Below are positions 61,908 to 64,000 of a stretch of DNA of 64,000 nt, one piece after another (positions within the stretch are counted from its first letter, which is position 1; every line of letters begins with the position of its first letter). Source of the DNA: Halomonas denitrificans (GTDB taxonomy: Bacteria; Pseudomonadota; Gammaproteobacteria; Xanthomonadales; Wenzhouxiangellaceae); the NCBI GenBank assembly GCA_019800895.1, contig JAHVKF010000001.1:310001-374000 (forward strand), read 5' to 3'. The notes under the pieces are model-generated. The model saw only the letters and a program-made list of their open reading frames with translations, made no database searches and was not told where the DNA came from. The translations under genes and the position numbers were made by a program.

Positions 61908-62368
61908 GGCGGCCGGACTTCGATGTTCAGGCGGACGAAGCTGCGGTAGTGATCGGACGTGTACCAGGCATCGCCGTCGCGGCCGACCACCAGCCGCTGC
62001 GGACCGACGCCGCGCAGGCCCGGCGTACGGACCACGAATTCGCGGTAGTAGCCGCGCGGCTTCGACGGCAGCCGACCTTCGCGATTCTGGAACGTGGCCC
62101 CGTCGTTGCGGTGCTCATCGGACTCGCCGCGTTCGATGCGTTCGATCGCCGGGCCGAGGTCCATGTCGCCGCGCCAGGCGACGCGCCCGTCGCGGTCGCG
62201 AACGACCACATCGCGAACGACCGGGCCGGCGGAGTCCCCGGCCGGAGCGGACTCGGACGAGGGCGCGCCGGACTGCGGAGCCGACTCGAGGAACTGCGGG
62301 TTTTCCAGCGCGATCCACGCGACCAGCGCGAGGATCAGCAGCGGCAGGATCTTCTTCAAGGGCTTCAC
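61904..62368 (-). CDS. Barnase-like guanyl-specific ribonuclease
   Basis: A 154-residue protein from GTG 62368 (VKPLKKILPLLILALVAWIAL, a signal peptide or anchor helix). The C-terminal 60 residues are a barnase-type RNase: NREGRLPSKPRGYYREF, RTPGLRGVGPQRLVVG and DAWYTSDHYRSFVRL. E110, R125 and H140 keep the spacing of barnase E73, R87 and H102. A spacer of about 60 residues lies between the helix and the catalytic domain. The RNase probably acts outside the cytoplasm or after export. It is followed by its inhibitor gene. Confidence 0.9.
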   Translation of the reverse strand: MKPLKKILPLLILALVAWIALENPQFLESAPQSGAPSSESAPAGDSAGPVVRDVVVRDRDGRVAWRGDMDLGPAIERIERGESDEHRNDGATFQNREGRLPSKPRGYYREFVVRTPGLRGVGPQRLVVGRDGDAWYTSDHYRSFVRLNIEVRPP

Positions 62369-62390
62369 CCGCGAGACGGTCCGCGGTCGT

Positions 62391-62882
62391 CTACCAACGG
62401 TGGTAGGCCGGATGGCCGGGCTTGACCGCGACGAAGCGACCGGTGCAGCGATCGTAGACCGTGCCATCGATGGACAGCTCGGACTCGACGGTGACGATGT
62501 CGCCGTCGACGTCGGTCGGCCAGGCCACGAGGGTCAACTCGCGGTCCGACGGGGTCGGACGTCGCAGCTGGACCTTGAACTCCATGGTCACGCAGCACGG
62601 CGGCGTGTCCAGGTCGCGCTGCCGGGCCAGGTGCCAGGCGGCGGTCCAGTTGCAGTGGCAATCGAGAATGGCGCCGATGATGCCGCCGTTGAGCACGCCG
62701 GGGAACGCCTCGTGATGCGGTGCCGGGGTCCAGCGGCAGACCACCCGGCCCTGCTCGCTGTCCCGCTCCGGCACGGAGCGGATCCGCAGGCCTTTCTCGT
62801 TGGCCGGCCCGCAGCCGAAGCAGGCGTTGTGCGGCGCGAAGTACTCCTGGAGCCCTGTGCCGTCGGGGAGCGTCGCGGTCAT
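62391..62882 (-). CDS. Hotdog-fold thioesterase, PaaI type
   Basis: A 163-residue protein from ATG 62882 (MTATLPDGTGLQEYFAPHNACFGCG). A longer in-frame form to 63047 would include a repeated D-G-T-T stretch and is less likely. EAFPGVLNGGIIGAILDCHCNWTAAWHL is the hotdog helix with its G-G-x-x-x-x-x-D motif, and CCVTMEFKVQLRRPTP is the following strand. It hydrolyses an acyl-CoA, the substrate being unknown. Three cysteines near the N-terminus (NACFGCGPAN) are unusual but common in this subgroup. Confidence 0.85.
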   Translation of the reverse strand: MTATLPDGTGLQEYFAPHNACFGCGPANEKGLRIRSVPERDSEQGRVVCRWTPAPHHEAFPGVLNGGIIGAILDCHCNWTAAWHLARQRDLDTPPCCVTMEFKVQLRRPTPSDRELTLVAWPTDVDGDIVTVESELSIDGTVYDRCTGRFVAVKPGHPAYHRW

Positions 62883-62900
62883 CGGCTCGGTCCTCCCTGT

Positions 62901-62972
62901 CGTTCCATCGGTCGTTCCATCGGTCGTTCCGTCGGTCGTTCCGTCGGTCGTTCCATCGATCGTCTCGTCGAT
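62901..62972. repeat. Six tandem 12-base repeats upstream of the thioesterase start
   Basis: cgttccatcggt (twice), cgttccgtcggt (twice), cgttccatcgat and cgtctcgtcgat. Read on the minus strand they encode T-D-G-T, in frame with the thioesterase, if its start were 63047. They begin 18 bases upstream of the preferred start at 62882, so copy number could affect expression or, with the longer start, the N-terminus. Confidence 0.8.
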
Positions 62973-63020
62973 GCAGTTCTTCGACCCGGTCCATCGATGC
63001 CACGGGCCGACTGGCATACG

Positions 63021-63040
63021 GGCCCCGCGCGTGCGGGGCC
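63021..63040 (-). terminator. Possible terminator of fumC
   Basis: A perfect 8-bp stem ggccccgc / gcggggcc with a gcgt loop, just downstream of fumC on the minus strand. There is no U-tract, so it may be a pause or Rho-assisted site. The stem is the same as at 10704 and 54419. Confidence 0.4.
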
Positions 63041-63052
63041 GATGCACGAACC

Positions 63053-64000
63053 TTACTCGGAAACTCCGCCGCGAGCCAGCTTCAGCGGATCGAGCAGCGA
63101 TTCGAGTTCCTCGCGGCTCATGCCCGTGGTCTCCATCGCGACATCGATGATCGGCCGGCCTTCCTTGTAGGCCTGCTTGGCGGTCGCCGCGCCCTTCTCG
63201 TAGCCGATCACACGGTTCAGTGCAGTGACCAGGATCGGGTTGCGGTCCAGCGCGCGCTTGATGTTGTCCTCGCGGACCGTGAAGGACGCGATCGCCTTGT
63301 CGGCCAGCAAGCGGCTGACGTTGGTCAGCAGCGCCAGGCTCTCCAGCAGCGTTGCGCCGATCACGGGGAGCATGACATTGAGCTGGAAGTTGCCGGACTG
63401 GCCGCCGACGGTGATCGTCGTATCGTTGCCGATCACGCGCGCGGCGACCATGCAGGTGGCCTCCGGGATCACCGGGTTGACCTTCCCCGGCATGATCGAG
63501 CTGCCCGGCTGCAGGGCCTCCAGTTCGATCTCGCCGAGGCCGGCCAGCGGGCCGGAATTCATCCAGCGCAGGTCGTTGGCGATCTTCATCAACACGCCGG
63601 CCAGGGTCTTGAGTTGGCCGGAGAGTTCGACCGCGCCGTCCTGCGCCGCGATGCCCTCGAACTTGTCGGCGGCCGACTCGAAATCGAAGCCCGTGAGCAC
63701 CTTGAGCTCCTGCGCGACCTGCTCACCGAAGCTCGCGGGCGCGTTGATGCCCGTACCGACCGCGGTGCCGCCCTGCGGCAGGCGCTTGAGGCGGACCAGC
63801 GCCGACTCGATGCGGGCGCGGCAGGAGGCGATCTGGCTGGCCCAGGCGCCGAGCTCCTGGCCAAAGGTCACCGGCATCGCGTCCATCAGGTGGGTACGGC
63901 CGGTCTTGACCGTGTCCTTCAGCTCGCCGGCCTTCGCGCGGATCGTCGCTTCGAGGTGGTCCAGCGCCGGCAGCAGGTCCTCGCTCGCGGCGAGACAGGC
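63053..64000 (-). CDS. fumC: Fumarate hydratase class II (C-terminal part; runs off the window)
   Basis: The frame reaches the right edge (upstream part reads CLAASEDLLPALDHLEATI, KAGELKDTVKTGRTHLMDAMPV). It is the fumarase/aspartase superfamily: TGRTHLMDAMPVTFGQELG, GTAVGTGINAP and the signature GSSIMPGKVNPV (catalytic serine loop) are all present, and it ends with the C-terminal helices ALNRVIGYEKGAATAKQAYKEGRPIIDVAME. FumC interconverts fumarate and malate in the TCA cycle. Aspartase is unlikely given these motifs. About 316 of roughly 460 residues are visible. Confidence 0.9.
   Translation of the reverse strand, partial: ACLAASEDLLPALDHLEATIRAKAGELKDTVKTGRTHLMDAMPVTFGQELGAWASQIASCRARIESALVRLKRLPQGGTAVGTGINAPASFGEQVAQELKVLTGFDFESAADKFEGIAAQDGAVELSGQLKTLAGVLMKIANDLRWMNSGPLAGLGEIELEALQPGSSIMPGKVNPVIPEATCMVAARVIGNDTTITVGGQSGNFQLNVMLPVIGATLLESLALLTNVSRLLADKAIASFTVREDNIKRALDRNPILVTALNRVIGYEKGAATAKQAYKEGRPIIDVAMETTGMSREELESLLDPLKLARGGVSE

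Noticed and set aside
62901-62972. CRISPR-like array
   Set aside because: The repeats are 12 bases, contiguous and without spacers; no cas gene is nearby.

Overview
The window is a high-GC (about two thirds G+C by eye) chromosomal segment of a gammaproteobacterium. Several traits fit the Lysobacterales/Chromatiales border, for example Wenzhouxiangellaceae: a split class II ribonucleotide reductase (nrdJa/nrdJb), a Tat-exported HiPIP, a serC-pheA pair, dnaX-ybaB-recR, imuA-imuB, and many secreted proteins ending in an LFxDGFE-like tail. The genus is an inference. No phage, transposase or CRISPR array is visible.

Layout. 1-4913 (minus): four paralogous secreted right-handed beta-helix-like proteins and two paralogous partners, arranged as tandem modules. 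5-24 kb: a membrane-anchored PQQ-type sugar dehydrogenase, a serine hydrolase, an OmpA-like lipoprotein with a DUF4398 lipoprotein, an M4 metalloprotease with thrombospondin type-3 repeats, a HiPIP, an EEP-family nuclease, OB-fold, DUF1499, DUF808 and DUF900-type proteins, then a tail-fibre-like protein with a small GGFW protein. 24-30 kb: a YfcC-type carrier, a cold-shock/DUF1294 protein, a methyltransferase, a second beta-helix protein and a DUF6279 lipoprotein broken by one amber codon. 30.0-32.1 kb: a lower-GC type II restriction-modification pair directly behind nrdJb. 32.1-36.6 kb: nrdJb, an 840-bp repeat-filled gap, nrdJa with paired DnaA and NrdR boxes, and trmL. 36.7-44.9 kb: a CadC-type TPR regulator divergent from a run of five secreted-protein genes (GH10 xylanase, delta-60 repeat protein, small protein, FTYQG protein, GGFW protein). 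45-53.5 kb: pheA, serC, recR, ybaB, dnaX, an amidohydrolase and a flavoprotein. 53.5-64 kb: a MarR regulator, tRNA-Ser(GCU), SRP RNA, a ComEA-like protein, LexA-boxed imuA-imuB, mtfA, a thioredoxin-fold protein, a VOC protein, a DksA-like protein, GNAT, a barstar/barnase pair, a thioesterase and the C-terminal part of fumC.

The most interesting pattern is a short C-terminal tail, [LV][FH]xDGFE, on six otherwise unrelated exported proteins: Calx-beta protein, M4 protease, GGFW protein, choice-of-anchor-Q beta-helix protein, GH10 xylanase and delta-60 protein. A degenerate version (LLFEDSYE) ends a seventh. It sits where LPXTG, PEP-CTERM or T9SS sorting signals sit in other bacteria, but it has no following membrane helix or basic cluster. 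It may be an undescribed export or surface-anchoring signal. Two kinds of two-gene module carrying it (beta-helix + DIHT/Calx-beta, and FTYQG + GGFW) each occur twice.

Intergenic DNA also holds three families of dispersed repeats: REP/BIME-like hairpins, a CCCGG...CCGGG palindrome and two MITE-like elements with long inverted ends. All coordinates were read by eye; start codons were chosen from ribosome-binding sites, signal peptides and overlaps.
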